Part shown: piece by piece, positions 18,228-26,693 of the stretch
Layout of the letters: the number at the start of each line of letters is the position of its first letter
How positions within the stretch are numbered: the stretch's first letter is position 1
NCBI GenBank assembly: GCA_019638675.1
Contig: JAHBTE010000001.1
Coordinates: 62,001 to 126,000, forward strand
DNA from: Fimbriimonadaceae bacterium
Lineage (GTDB): Bacteria; Armatimonadota; Fimbriimonadia; Fimbriimonadales; Fimbriimonadaceae
Direction of reading: 5' to 3'
Length of the DNA stretch: 64,000 nucleotides
Notes under the pieces: generated by a model
What the model saw: only the letters and a program-made list of their open reading frames with translations
Database searches by the model: none
Told to the model about the DNA's origin: nothing
Made by a program: the position numbers and the translations under genes

Positions 18228-19683
18228 TACGCCGCAAGCTTATCACGCCAACAACACCGCATACAAGCCAGCAAAGATACACGAAACCCATTCGGAAAGC
18301 GAAAGCATCGGACTTTTCTGGCACGACCAATTTTGCTTCCCCTGCAACGCGATCTCCGATCGGAAGCATCGTCACTAATGCTCCACGAGCGTCGGTAGCC
18401 AAACTTTGACCTCTTGCGCCGACCCGCACCAAAGGCAATCCACTTTCGATGGATCGCCAAATTGAACTCATCCATAACTGGTCGTGGCAAGGTGTTTTTT
18501 CGTACCAATCATCAATGCTCATCTGCACCAGCACTTGTGCACCGTTGATCGAGTGTTTAGCGGCAAGATCAGGAAAAACTCCCTCAAAGCAAATTAGTTG
18601 GCCAATTTTGTAATCGCCTGCATCCAGGGTTTGGAAGTTCTTAGCCGGAGACAAATCTCCCGCGGGCAAATCAAAGTTCTGGAGAAACGGCAATTCTCGA
18701 AATGGAACGAATTCACCAAACACAACTAAACGAGTTTTATCGGCATAACTCCATTTTTCGCCGTTCCACAAAAAGGCGGTTTGAAAAGTAGTTTCTCCTT
18801 CAATGTGGTTGCCGCCCATGATCACGGGAACCGCCGGTCGCTCGCCGAGTGGTGTGAAAATCGGGTCGCCTTCATTGCGACCCGCGTACCCTTCCGGCAA
18901 CACAAGTAAATCTGACTTTTGAAGAACGGCAGAATTCAATAAGTCGGGAGTCGCCTCAAGCAATAATTTCCGTTCAACATCTGGGGGAGAAAATGCCATA
19001 TCAACTCCCGGCTGACCAAGAGTGAACGTCTTTGTGACTCCATTTGGGCGTATAGCAAACCGCGCCGTGCTGAGCATCAAGAGCCCGACGAAAACTACGG
19101 TCATTCTCCACACGGTTGGCTGATTTGGCTTTTGCTCCTTGGGATACATAAGTTCCAGAATCACTAAGTTAGCAATGATCACCCAAGCCGAAACCAAGAA
19201 CATGGTTCCCCACGCTGCGTGCTGAACAATGCTCGGAACCCGCCACAAAGGCAGGCTCACATTGCCCCAAGGGAACGCCAAAACCGGAACGTAGGCTCGG
19301 AATCCTTCAATTCCCGCCCAGACCAGCGGCACTGCCCACCACCATCCTCGCGCAAAGGATCGGTTGAGTAACCAACCCAAAAGCATAAAGAAGAATCCCG
19401 CCAAAAATGCACTCACCACCCACGGCAGAAGTGAGAGCGTCAAATTTCCGGTCCAGCGAAAAACAAACGGGAAAAGCCAAAACATTTGAAATCCAAAATA
19501 AAGGAATCCGAACAAGTACCCTCGTTTGGCCGCGTGCCAGCCGCTTTCACTATCCCGCAACTGGCGCAGCCAAGGTACAAGCGCGATGAAAACGAGCAGA
19601 AAGATATTCGCTGGCGGAAAAGCCAAACTCAGCATGATTGCTGAGAGAACAACTGGCCCGAATTCAGCGGCGAGTTTCTTCAT
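18214..19683 (-). CDS. lnt: Apolipoprotein N-acyltransferase
   Basis: This is a full-length Lnt (489 residues from ATG 19683). The N-terminal half has six or more membrane helices. The nitrilase-like domain contains the Glu-Lys-Cys triad: LPEGYAGR (Glu), the lysine in SYADKTRL, and ICFEGVFP (Cys). A C-terminal membrane anchor follows. It N-acylates the diacylglyceryl-cysteine of lipoproteins, consistent with the many lipoprotein genes here and with a diderm envelope. The gene starts inside the end of the histidine phosphatase gene; an in-frame GTG at 19692 is an alternative start. Confidence 0.93.
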   Translation of the reverse strand: MKKLAAEFGPVVLSAIMLSLAFPPANIFLLVFIALVPWLRQLRDSESGWHAAKRGYLFGFLYFGFQMFWLFPFVFRWTGNLTLSLLPWVVSAFLAGFFFMLLGWLLNRSFARGWWWAVPLVWAGIEGFRAYVPVLAFPWGNVSLPLWRVPSIVQHAAWGTMFLVSAWVIIANLVILELMYPKEQKPNQPTVWRMTVVFVGLLMLSTARFAIRPNGVTKTFTLGQPGVDMAFSPPDVERKLLLEATPDLLNSAVLQKSDLLVLPEGYAGRNEGDPIFTPLGERPAVPVIMGGNHIEGETTFQTAFLWNGEKWSYADKTRLVVFGEFVPFRELPFLQNFDLPAGDLSPAKNFQTLDAGDYKIGQLICFEGVFPDLAAKHSINGAQVLVQMSIDDWYEKTPCHDQLWMSSIWRSIESGLPLVRVGARGQSLATDARGALVTMLPIGDRVAGEAKLVVPEKSDAFAFRMGFVYLCWLVCGVVGVISLRRNATQ

Positions 19684-20287
19684 GGCAACCACTTAAATGC
19701 CGGGTATCCGAGAATCTCAGCATTTGCCAGTACCCATCTGGGCGACGGATGAGCTCAGTGATCGAAGCATTTTCGAGTCGAAAGCTCTTTGCCGTCTGAA
19801 CAGTTCCACGCATCAACCGGGCCATTAGCAAACCACCCGTTCCGCCATGAGTTACGATCACCGTGTTTTCACGTGCTCGATCCAACATTCGGTTCATCCG
19901 CGCCAGACGGTTCCATACATCCTTCATGGATTCTCCGCCCTCTGGTCGCAATTCGTGCTCTCCTAATCCGCGCTGTCTGGATTCAGCGGAAAACCAAGCT
20001 CGGATCGCTGTGTAGTGGGCTCCTTCTAGTTCACCGAAGGTGCGCTCGCGTAAATCCTCGCGAATCTCTAATTCTAAATCAAGCGAAGTCGCTAGCGGTT
20101 GAGCGGTTTCTACGCACCGGTTTAGGTCGCTACTGAAAACGCGCTGAATTCTCTGCTCTTGCAATGCGGCTACTAAACGGTCGGCTTGCCGCCGTCCCGT
20201 TTCATCAAGGTCGACGTTCGAATGCCCCTGTGCAAACCCGTTGGTGTTCCACTCAGTTTGGCCATGACGAACAATAAATAAGCGCAT
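19664..20287 (-). CDS. Histidine phosphatase (phosphoglycerate-mutase-like)
   Basis: The 207-residue protein begins with the phosphohistidine motif RHGQTEWNTNG and has the second catalytic region VIVTHGGTGG. It also has VFSSDLNRCVETA and the acid/base glutamate in ERTFGELEGAHY. These are typical of cofactor-independent-sized, GpmB/CobC-like phosphatases. The substrate cannot be told; CobC-type, sugar or nucleotide phosphatases are all possible. It is in the middle of the operon from 22.7 to 17.7 kb and overlaps lnt. Confidence 0.88.
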   Translation of the reverse strand: MRLFIVRHGQTEWNTNGFAQGHSNVDLDETGRRQADRLVAALQEQRIQRVFSSDLNRCVETAQPLATSLDLELEIREDLRERTFGELEGAHYTAIRAWFSAESRQRGLGEHELRPEGGESMKDVWNRLARMNRMLDRARENTVIVTHGGTGGLLMARLMRGTVQTAKSFRLENASITELIRRPDGYWQMLRFSDTRHLSGCHEETRR

Positions 20288-20299
20288 GCAGACTTATGG

Positions 20300-21193
20300 T
20301 TATACCGTCCATGGCGCCAGCGACCCGACCTCCTTGCCGCCAGAATCGATGCGGAAGGTGCCAAGTTTCAAGATTCTCACCGGAGCGGGGGGTAATGCGG
20401 TGTTCAAAATAGTCATAAGTCCTCGGGATTCATCAAACCGTTTAACAATTCCCATTCCAAAATCATCCCCGTTTTCGTGAGCAAAACTACAAATCAACCC
20501 GTGGTAGGTGCGAGGATCAACCATCGATAGGCGAGCGGTGTGAGTATGGTCAAGCATTCGGGCGATTTCTTCATCGCCGAGTTTTGATTGAGTAACCAGG
20601 TGAAGAACGTCTCCGCTGATCTCAGAGTAATCGTTGGTATCTGGGTTCGCTAGCATAGTTCCGCTCCCCAACCGCGAACCGATCACCCTCACATCTTTTA
20701 GTAGAACCTCATGTTCCGAGCATTCTTCAATCAGTTTCAGCCACAAAGCCCGCCGCTGTGCTTCGTGAACTAAATCCGGAAAACCAGCAGAGACCGGAAC
20801 AGCCTTTGCGCCTACCGGCCATGGCCACAACTCTAACCCCGTTTTTTCTGGAGTGAGGATTTCGGTTGGTTGAACCATCATCGCCAGATTCAACAATAAG
20901 TGCCGCATTACCGGGTTGGAACCAGCATCCCCGCAAAGAATGATGCCGCCATCTTGCATCTGCTGAACCAGTTCGCCAACCGCCGCCAGCCAAGCGATTG
21001 GGTTGCGTTGAACATCTAACGTGCCGATAAACCGCCAACCGATTTGTTTCCCCGCACGCCAGAGGCTAACACGGCACGGCGTGCCGTGGTCGCAATTTCC
21101 TAAATCAGCAACGATCAAATCTCGGTGAGACTGATGGCTGATCCAATCTCGCCAGCTGTGCCCCGCCGCACCAATGAGCAGCGTGCATTCCAT
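20300..21193 (-). CDS. Unknown protein with possible Clp1/Grc3-like degenerate P-loop domain
   Basis: The ATG at 21193 lies 2 bp after the AAA gene stop. The 297-residue product begins with a strand and loop, LLIGAAGHSWRDW, where a Walker A would be expected, but the lysine is missing. It continues with IVADLGNCDHGTPCRVSLW and WRFIGTLDVQRNPIAWLAAV. Their order recalls the CLP1_P polynucleotide-kinase fold (ligand strand followed by an FVG-type segment). The second half is unassigned. If the resemblance is real, it would be a non-catalytic nucleotide- or RNA-binding relative. The assignment is tentative. Confidence 0.55.
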   Translation of the reverse strand: MECTLLIGAAGHSWRDWISHQSHRDLIVADLGNCDHGTPCRVSLWRAGKQIGWRFIGTLDVQRNPIAWLAAVGELVQQMQDGGIILCGDAGSNPVMRHLLLNLAMMVQPTEILTPEKTGLELWPWPVGAKAVPVSAGFPDLVHEAQRRALWLKLIEECSEHEVLLKDVRVIGSRLGSGTMLANPDTNDYSEISGDVLHLVTQSKLGDEEIARMLDHTHTARLSMVDPRTYHGLICSFAHENGDDFGMGIVKRFDESRGLMTILNTALPPAPVRILKLGTFRIDSGGKEVGSLAPWTV

Positions 21194-21195
21194 GA

Positions 21196-22695
21196 CTAAT
21201 CTTCGCCGAGTTTTGCGCTCGGACGAGCCCGGAGGGTTGCCCATTCGCGAAGGGCGGTGATGTCTTCGCTCATCATCCGGCTCAACGGCACTTGAGTTTC
21301 CGCTTCTTCTTTGATGTCCTTGAACGTCACTTCTCGGTCAGCAAAAAACGCATGGTTAAGTGCCCCAACCACTAGCTGCTCAATTTCTGCGCCGCTGAAT
21401 CCCGCTGTCACCTTAGCTAACTCTGCGACTTTGAACTTTTTAGGATCGCGTTTGCGTTTGCTCAAGTGAATGCGGAAAATCTCTTCTCGCTCCTTGGTAT
21501 CCGGAAGATCAACAAAAAAGATTTCGTCGAATCTTCCTTTCCGCATGAGTTCAGGAGGAAGTTGCTGAACATTGTTTCCAGTGGCAATCAAGAAAACCGG
21601 CTTCGTTTTTTCCTGCATCCAGGTCAGGAAGGTTGAAAACACTCGAGCTGTGGTTCCACTATCGCTTACTCCGCTGCCCATGCCGGCAAATCCTTTTTCT
21701 AGCTCATCGATCCACAAAACACAGGGGGCGAGGCTTTCCGCGATCTTGATGGCGCGACGCATGTTCTGTTCGCTTTGACCTACTAAGCTACCAAATATCC
21801 GACCGACATCCATCTTAAGCATCGGGAGGTTATAAGCGCTGGCGACCGCCTTTGCAACCAGAGATTTACCGCAACCTTGAACCCCAATAATGAGAATTCC
21901 TTTAGGGAACGGTATTCCGTAATCCCGCGCTGCGTCAGTGAAGCTCTTGGACCGTTTCACGAGCCAATCTTTGAGCAAATCGTGACCGCCAACATCTTTC
22001 ATTGAACTACTGCTGGGATAAAACTCCAACATTCCAGTTTTGCTGACAATTTGCTTTTTCTCTTCAATGATTTTGTCAACGGTGAGCTTCTTTTCTTCGA
22101 CCAAGCTACGAGCCAATGCGCTTTCAATCTCATCCGCAGTCAAGCCTTGTGCGCTACGGACAATAGATTCTCGGAGGTCATCGGGGAGGCTCACATCTAC
22201 ATTGGGCACATCCTTCATCGCGGCGATGACACTATCCAGTTGCCGTGAAATATCATCTTGCTCGGGCAGGGGGAAATCTAAGACCGTGACGTCTTTTTCT
22301 AGCTCTACCGGCAACACTAGCTGGGGTGCGACCATGATCAAAGTTTGAGCCTTGCCTCGCAAGCGAGCCGCCAAATCTCGGAGCAACCGGATCACCCGAG
22401 TGTCCTTCATATACGGATGAAAATCTTTGAGAAGAAAGACCGTGAACTCCGCGCTTTCGTGGATCTGCGCTAGAGCTTCAAGTTCTCCGGGAAGACTGCT
22501 TGCTTTCACTGGTCCGCTCGCTCGACGCACGGCTGGTTGCATTCCTTGCGTCACGCTCCAGGTATGAACTTGCCGATTGAGTTTTTCGCAGACCTTCCTG
22601 ATCGCGTCTTCGACTCGGCGTTCTTCCCAGCTTGAAATAAACAGAATCGGGTACTTGGCCCGAATCAGTACTTCAATCTCGCGTGTTGCATCCAT
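21196..22695 (-). CDS. AAA ATPase, Ycf46-like
   Basis: This 499-residue protein has a degenerate N-terminal AAA-like half (about 1-230, no Walker A). The C-terminal half is complete: Walker [13 protein letters not shown] (about 285), Walker [13 protein letters not shown], a sensor-1 region [13 protein letters not shown], and arginine fingers in RKGRFDE. This two-half design and length match Ycf46-type AAA proteins known from cyanobacteria and plastids. There one has been connected with inorganic-carbon use, but the biochemical role is poorly known. It is first in the operon, with TAGATT 6 bp before its ATG. Confidence 0.85.
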   Translation of the reverse strand: MDATREIEVLIRAKYPILFISSWEERRVEDAIRKVCEKLNRQVHTWSVTQGMQPAVRRASGPVKASSLPGELEALAQIHESAEFTVFLLKDFHPYMKDTRVIRLLRDLAARLRGKAQTLIMVAPQLVLPVELEKDVTVLDFPLPEQDDISRQLDSVIAAMKDVPNVDVSLPDDLRESIVRSAQGLTADEIESALARSLVEEKKLTVDKIIEEKKQIVSKTGMLEFYPSSSSMKDVGGHDLLKDWLVKRSKSFTDAARDYGIPFPKGILIIGVQGCGKSLVAKAVASAYNLPMLKMDVGRIFGSLVGQSEQNMRRAIKIAESLAPCVLWIDELEKGFAGMGSGVSDSGTTARVFSTFLTWMQEKTKPVFLIATGNNVQQLPPELMRKGRFDEIFFVDLPDTKEREEIFRIHLSKRKRDPKKFKVAELAKVTAGFSGAEIEQLVVGALNHAFFADREVTFKDIKEEAETQVPLSRMMSEDITALREWATLRARPSAKLGED

Positions 22696-22701
22696 GGAAT
22701 C

Positions 22702-22707
22702 AATCTA
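22702..22707 (-). promoter_or_regulatory. -10 element TAGATT before the Ycf46-like operon
   Basis: TAGATT on the minus strand ends 6 bp before the ATG at 22695, consistent with a leaderless transcript for the five-gene operon. Confidence 0.55.
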
Positions 22708-22760
22708 CCTTCCACGCCCTGGTTAGGTTGCTAAAAAGGAACTCTGGTTCGCACGCGGAG

Positions 22761-24545
22761 TTAAGCTACGCCTTGTCGAGACTCTGATTTCCGTAAGAGA
22801 TTGATTACATAGCCGATCACGCGCTTGTTGTCTTCCGAAGGATCAAGTTTGACGGACTTGATCCTGCCAGACTCACGCTTTATTCGATCTGCGTAGTGTT
22901 TCTCAGCAACTGATCGCTCATGCTGTGTTTCCTTCCGCCAGTTCTCCACCCAATCTAGAACTGAGTTTGATTCTGCAACGTAGCCTCGGAAGAACAATGC
23001 TCCGGCGGCCCATTCAAGGCCGATTTGCTGTTCACGTGAGGATCCACGTCGAAAACTTCTTTTCAAACCATCAACCAAAAGGTCAGTTCCCTTTTGAATT
23101 TCATCGTTGGCGATATAAGTAAGACCGGCGAGGGTATGGAACATCGCAAGCATGTTTTCGTTCGGTTCGCTACCCAGTGCAGTAAAAACCTCATTGGTCG
23201 CCATGAGAGCATTTTTCCAGTCACCTAAAATGATGTAAACGGTACACGTATTCGCCCAGTTGATTGCGTAATTCGCCCAAGCGAGAGGATTATCCTGTAG
23301 CAACAAAGCTTTTCTTACTTCAGCGTACATCGCAAGGGCTTTTTCATACTCGCCCATATGCCATCTAAACGAACCTTCCACTGCCTGACAGTTCATTGTT
23401 TTTACATAGTCATCAAGGCCCCTGTAAATTGCCGCCGATTCTTGAATCATCGTAACGGCCGACTCAAAGTCACGCCCTTGAAAAAAAGCGAAAGAACGAC
23501 CGAAGAAGGTACGCGCCCGACGAGGCAACTCCATTTCTTGGGCTAAGAGGTTATCCGTCTGATCAATTACCGCTTTCCAGTTGTAACGTAGCCCTTCAGC
23601 ATCAATAATCAGCAGTCTCATATCTTGCTCAATCTCGCCCATCACTTCATCAGTGGCTACGAGGTCGTACAAGAATTGGACATAGGTGCTCGGGTCACGA
23701 GCGAATTCCCGGGTTGCACCCGGTGTCATAAAAAAACTTGCGGCATCCTTGGGCGTATCCTCAATCGCCCGGGCGAGCAATCGCCCAAGATGGATCAACT
23801 GTGAATCTGTCCAGCGGTTTGCAACGTCAAACTGACCGGTTTTCAACTCTGCGATGTATTGCTTTAGTTCTTCCACCAGCGAACTGCCCCAATTGAACTC
23901 TTCTAATTTGCTGGCGGCTTTGAAATCCCGAATTCCTCGGTCAAGCTCATCAATAGTAGTAAGTGATCTTAGGTAGCTTTTCCACAGCTCAACATCGTTC
24001 AGCTCAAGTTTGAGGGCAGTCTGATATGCATCTGATATTAGCTGCCAATTTCCAGCTTCATTGGCTAAGTGGGCTAGTCGCTTGAGAACTCGTTTGGTTT
24101 CGGCACGCCACTCCTCTTGCCAGTGCCTCACCCATAGCTCGGAAATATCAGGCAGTAACGGCTTCCCGAGCTGAGGCAATATTGCAGTCAATGCTTCCAG
24201 TTCGTCACTCGGATCAATAAGGTCTGCGCTCGCTTGAATTCGTTTTTTGAGTTCTACATAGTCAACATTAATTTGTGAAACGTCGAGTGCCAGGTCAGCT
24301 CTGCCTATGATCAGCGCCTCTCCAACCATCTTTTTGAATCGAGTCAGGGCGACGCGGAGCCTGTTTCCAGATATCTCATAGTCTTCTTCCGGGTAAAGAT
24401 CCTTGGCGCACTTTCTTCGCTCAACATGCTCTGGAGCATGCAACATGAGGTAGGCGAGAAGGTACCCGCCCGAACCTAGGGAATATGATCTTCCAGTATC
24501 CTCTTCCACAAGCCGAGTGGTATCTAGAACCTCAAACCGAACCAT
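22761..24545 (-). CDS. SARP-like transcriptional activator with BTAD and TPR domains (copy A)
   Basis: The 594-residue protein starts with an OmpR-type winged helix (about 1-95): GGYLLAYLMLHAPEHVERR, NRLRVALTRFKKMVG and the wing before LALDVSQINVDYVELKK. A bacterial transcriptional activation (BTAD) helical domain follows (about 100-250), and then TPR-like repeats (about 330-530; ALAMYAEVRKALLLQ, GDWKNALMATNEVFTALG). This is the AfsR/SARP family layout without an NB-ARC domain. It is divergent from the PEP-CTERM gene at 24678, whose promoter carries a SARP-type direct repeat. It is paralogous to the protein encoded at 26692-28473. Confidence 0.85.
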   Translation of the reverse strand: MVRFEVLDTTRLVEEDTGRSYSLGSGGYLLAYLMLHAPEHVERRKCAKDLYPEEDYEISGNRLRVALTRFKKMVGEALIIGRADLALDVSQINVDYVELKKRIQASADLIDPSDELEALTAILPQLGKPLLPDISELWVRHWQEEWRAETKRVLKRLAHLANEAGNWQLISDAYQTALKLELNDVELWKSYLRSLTTIDELDRGIRDFKAASKLEEFNWGSSLVEELKQYIAELKTGQFDVANRWTDSQLIHLGRLLARAIEDTPKDAASFFMTPGATREFARDPSTYVQFLYDLVATDEVMGEIEQDMRLLIIDAEGLRYNWKAVIDQTDNLLAQEMELPRRARTFFGRSFAFFQGRDFESAVTMIQESAAIYRGLDDYVKTMNCQAVEGSFRWHMGEYEKALAMYAEVRKALLLQDNPLAWANYAINWANTCTVYIILGDWKNALMATNEVFTALGSEPNENMLAMFHTLAGLTYIANDEIQKGTDLLVDGLKRSFRRGSSREQQIGLEWAAGALFFRGYVAESNSVLDWVENWRKETQHERSVAEKHYADRIKRESGRIKSVKLDPSEDNKRVIGYVINLLRKSESRQGVA

Positions 24546-24605
24546 TACCTACCATTTTTCCAGAATTGGATGTTAAGGTAGCTGTGAATTCCGCTAATAA
24601 TTGTC

Positions 24606-24641
24606 CAGCTAATGATGATGTAATGATACGGAAAGCATAGT
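24606..24641 (+). promoter_or_regulatory. SARP-type operator/promoter of PEP-CTERM gene A
   Basis: Two TAATGAT heptamers lie at 24610-24616 and 24621-24627, giving an 11-bp period. They are followed by 8 bp and a -10-like CATAGT at 24636-24641. No other -35 is seen, so the downstream repeat would replace it. The same block occurs before PEP-CTERM gene B, with a single mismatch over the 22 bp from CAGC to the second heptamer. Confidence 0.72.
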
Positions 24642-24677
24642 GTAAATGGAGCGAGAGTTCCCCTTGAGAGAGAGATT

Positions 24678-25574
24678 ATGAAATTTGCACACTGCATTAC
24701 TGCGCCTATGGTTCTGGTTGGAATCGGGCTAGCTTCAGTTGCCAGTGCCCAAAGCCTTTTTTCGTTTGCTTCGACTAGCGTAGGCAATGAATGGGAATTT
24801 GGGTTTAACTCAGGCAACATCGCCCTCAATTCTTCTATCAGTACGAGTGGAAATCCTGTAACTTCCAACACAAATAAGAGTTTCAGTGGTCTTGACAGCA
24901 ACGGTCAAGCGCAGACAATGACACTGAATTCATCTGCATTTGCCACGGCACAGTATGGGATTTTGAAGTCAAGCGCGCAAGCTACTATCAACAACACATT
25001 CTTTGATTCTGGTAACCCATGGTATTGGAACCCCGAAACATCAGAGGTGAATGAAAACGGCGTCCCCGATTACTTCTTGGTCGCTGGGACATCCTCGTAT
25101 TCCGATGTCTTCACCTACACTGGCTTAGGAGCCGGATTTACGGTGAACTTCTACTACCATGTTGACGGAATCATGCAAGGTGATACGGCGTACAACGTTC
25201 TTCGAGTAACCAATAACGGAATAACTGAGAACTTTGATGTGGAAGCAGGAGCAAACGGAATTGTCAGCCAAACATTTGTGACTCAAAGATATACGCCAAA
25301 CGCGAACTCGCAAATCATCCACTCCACTTCATTGACAAGCGGAGTTTCCGCTCGGGTTTACGAAATGGATGAGGGCCTGAACATTGTGGGTAATTCTAAC
25401 TTCGCCAACACTGTTTCATTGGTTGGCATGGTCGCGTACGACGCCCAGGGCAATGTCGCTTCTGGTTGGTCATTTACAGCAGGTAGCGGCTCTACTTATC
25501 CTGTGCCGGAACCAGCCAGTATGAGCCTTTTAGCACTCGGTGCGGTTGCCGCCCTCAGACGAAAAAAGAAGTAA
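24678..25574 (+). CDS. PEP-CTERM secreted protein A
   Basis: This 298-residue exported protein has signal peptide MKFAHCITAPMVLVGIGLASVASAQ and a Ser/Thr/Asn-rich beta-type body. Its C-terminal sorting signal is VPEPASMSLLALGAVAALRRKKK (given here as its parts: VPEP, hydrophobic helix, RRKKK). PEP-CTERM proteins are processed by an exosortase, which is not in this window. It shares blocks with protein B: QYGILK followed by an asparagine-rich segment, NP[ED]T[SD]EVN, NG[VT]PD and a late LxGM. The leader has GAGAGAGAT before the ATG. The molecular function is unknown. Confidence 0.88.
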   Translation: MKFAHCITAPMVLVGIGLASVASAQSLFSFASTSVGNEWEFGFNSGNIALNSSISTSGNPVTSNTNKSFSGLDSNGQAQTMTLNSSAFATAQYGILKSSAQATINNTFFDSGNPWYWNPETSEVNENGVPDYFLVAGTSSYSDVFTYTGLGAGFTVNFYYHVDGIMQGDTAYNVLRVTNNGITENFDVEAGANGIVSQTFVTQRYTPNANSQIIHSTSLTSGVSARVYEMDEGLNIVGNSNFANTVSLVGMVAYDAQGNVASGWSFTAGSGSTYPVPEPASMSLLALGAVAALRRKKK

Positions 25575-25596
25575 AAACCTCGTTCAAATGAACTTT

Positions 25597-25622
25597 GCCC
25601 AAGCATTTGCTTGGGCTTTTTT
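25597..25622 (+). terminator. Intrinsic terminator after PEP-CTERM gene A
   Basis: GCCCAAGC and GCTTGGGC form an 8-bp stem around loop ATTT, followed by six T residues. It separates gene A from the promoter of gene B, so the two genes are transcribed independently. Confidence 0.9.
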
Positions 25623-25645
25623 GTATCAGTTTGATAAATTCTTTT

Positions 25646-25681
25646 CAGCTAATGATCATGTAATGATCGCGTGGATATATT
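25646..25681 (+). promoter_or_regulatory. SARP-type operator/promoter of PEP-CTERM gene B
   Basis: TAATGAT heptamers lie at 25650-25656 and 25661-25667, followed by exactly 8 bp and TATATT at 25676-25681. Sequence and spacing match the site before gene A, while the bases between the repeats and the -10 differ. This points to selection on the repeats and not just recent duplication. Confidence 0.75.
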
Positions 25682-25724
25682 TGATTTCAGAGCAGTTGCT
25701 CGAACTTGAGAGAGAGATAATTCC

Positions 25725-26642
25725 ATGAAATTTAGCCAGTCATTTGCATTGAGTGCAGTCCTCACCGCGCTCTGTATTACACAGGTCGGCCAAGCCCAAA
25801 CACATGGTCGAAACTCATTCGCGTTAGTTGGTGTGACCAATAATGGTTTCGAGAATTTTGCCCTTCGCGGTCTTGACGGAGATTATTCGGATACAGGCGG
25901 GTATGTCCAAGCTATGGGGACTGGCTCTTACAATGGCATGAACCGTAACGAAGAGTCCGGCACAATGTCGTTCAGTGGTTTTGGCAGTGCGAATGGCCAA
26001 TACGGAATTTTGAAAACTTATGGCTGGGGAGCCGTTTCCAACTCGTTCTATAACTCCTCCAACGAAATCTATTACAATCCAGACACCGACGAGGTGAATC
26101 CAAATGGAACACCCGATCGCTTTGTCTCATTTGGACAAGCCCAATACTTCGACTATTTTCAATATAGCAGTCCAACTGGCAACATCAGTGCGGGCGTAAA
26201 AGTTGACTTTTGGTATTACGTGCACGGAACCCTTTCTGGTGACAGTGCTTTCCATTCAATCTACGTTGAGAACGATGGCGATTCTGACACGTACCTCATC
26301 CAATCGAACGGTGGCACCCAGAACATCAATGAAATCTGGACAACCAAGAAGTTCACGATCGGAGCCGACTTGGCACTCCAGCACTCCACAACTATTGTGA
26401 GCCAGTTCGATAACCTTTCAACTGAGTACTGGGATGATAACAGTAACGTAGAGGGTACTGCAAATTTCGGAAGCACGATTACGCTCGGTGGAATGCACCT
26501 TTACGATGAGAACGATAACCTCATCTCAGACTGGACAATGACTTCTCTTTCCGGCACCGATTACGAAGCCGTGCCGGAACCCACAACCATGGCTCTACTG
26601 GGTGTCGGGGCCATAGCCGCTCTCAAGAGAAGAAAGGTTTAA
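25725..26642 (+). CDS. PEP-CTERM secreted protein B (paralogue of A)
   Basis: This 305-residue protein has a signal peptide (MKFSQSFALSAVLTALCITQ, cleavage near GQAQ) and a beta-rich body with many Gly, Asn, Ser and Tyr. The C-terminal PEP-CTERM sorting signal comprises VPEPTTMALLGVGAIAAL plus KRRKV. It aligns with protein A through most of the length, for example QYGILK, YNPDTDEVNPNGTPDR and NFGSTITLGGM. No enzymatic domain is recognised; a surface or matrix role is likely for the family. The leader resembles that of gene A (CTTGAGAGAGAGAT). Confidence 0.88.
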   Translation: MKFSQSFALSAVLTALCITQVGQAQTHGRNSFALVGVTNNGFENFALRGLDGDYSDTGGYVQAMGTGSYNGMNRNEESGTMSFSGFGSANGQYGILKTYGWGAVSNSFYNSSNEIYYNPDTDEVNPNGTPDRFVSFGQAQYFDYFQYSSPTGNISAGVKVDFWYYVHGTLSGDSAFHSIYVENDGDSDTYLIQSNGGTQNINEIWTTKKFTIGADLALQHSTTIVSQFDNLSTEYWDDNSNVEGTANFGSTITLGGMHLYDENDNLISDWTMTSLSGTDYEAVPEPTTMALLGVGAIAALKRRKV

Positions 26643-26663
26643 CTGTTCCTTAAGTTCATTGCA

Positions 26664-26693
26664 TTGCCCGAGCTTAGGCTCGGGCAACTTTTT
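26664..26693. terminator. Terminator between PEP-CTERM gene B and regulator B
   Basis: TTGCCCGAGC and GCTCGGGCAA form a 10-bp stem with loop TTAG, followed by CTTTTT on the plus strand. The hairpin sits between convergent genes and the T-run reaches the stop codon of regulator B. It should stop plus-strand transcription and may also act on the minus strand. Confidence 0.85.
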
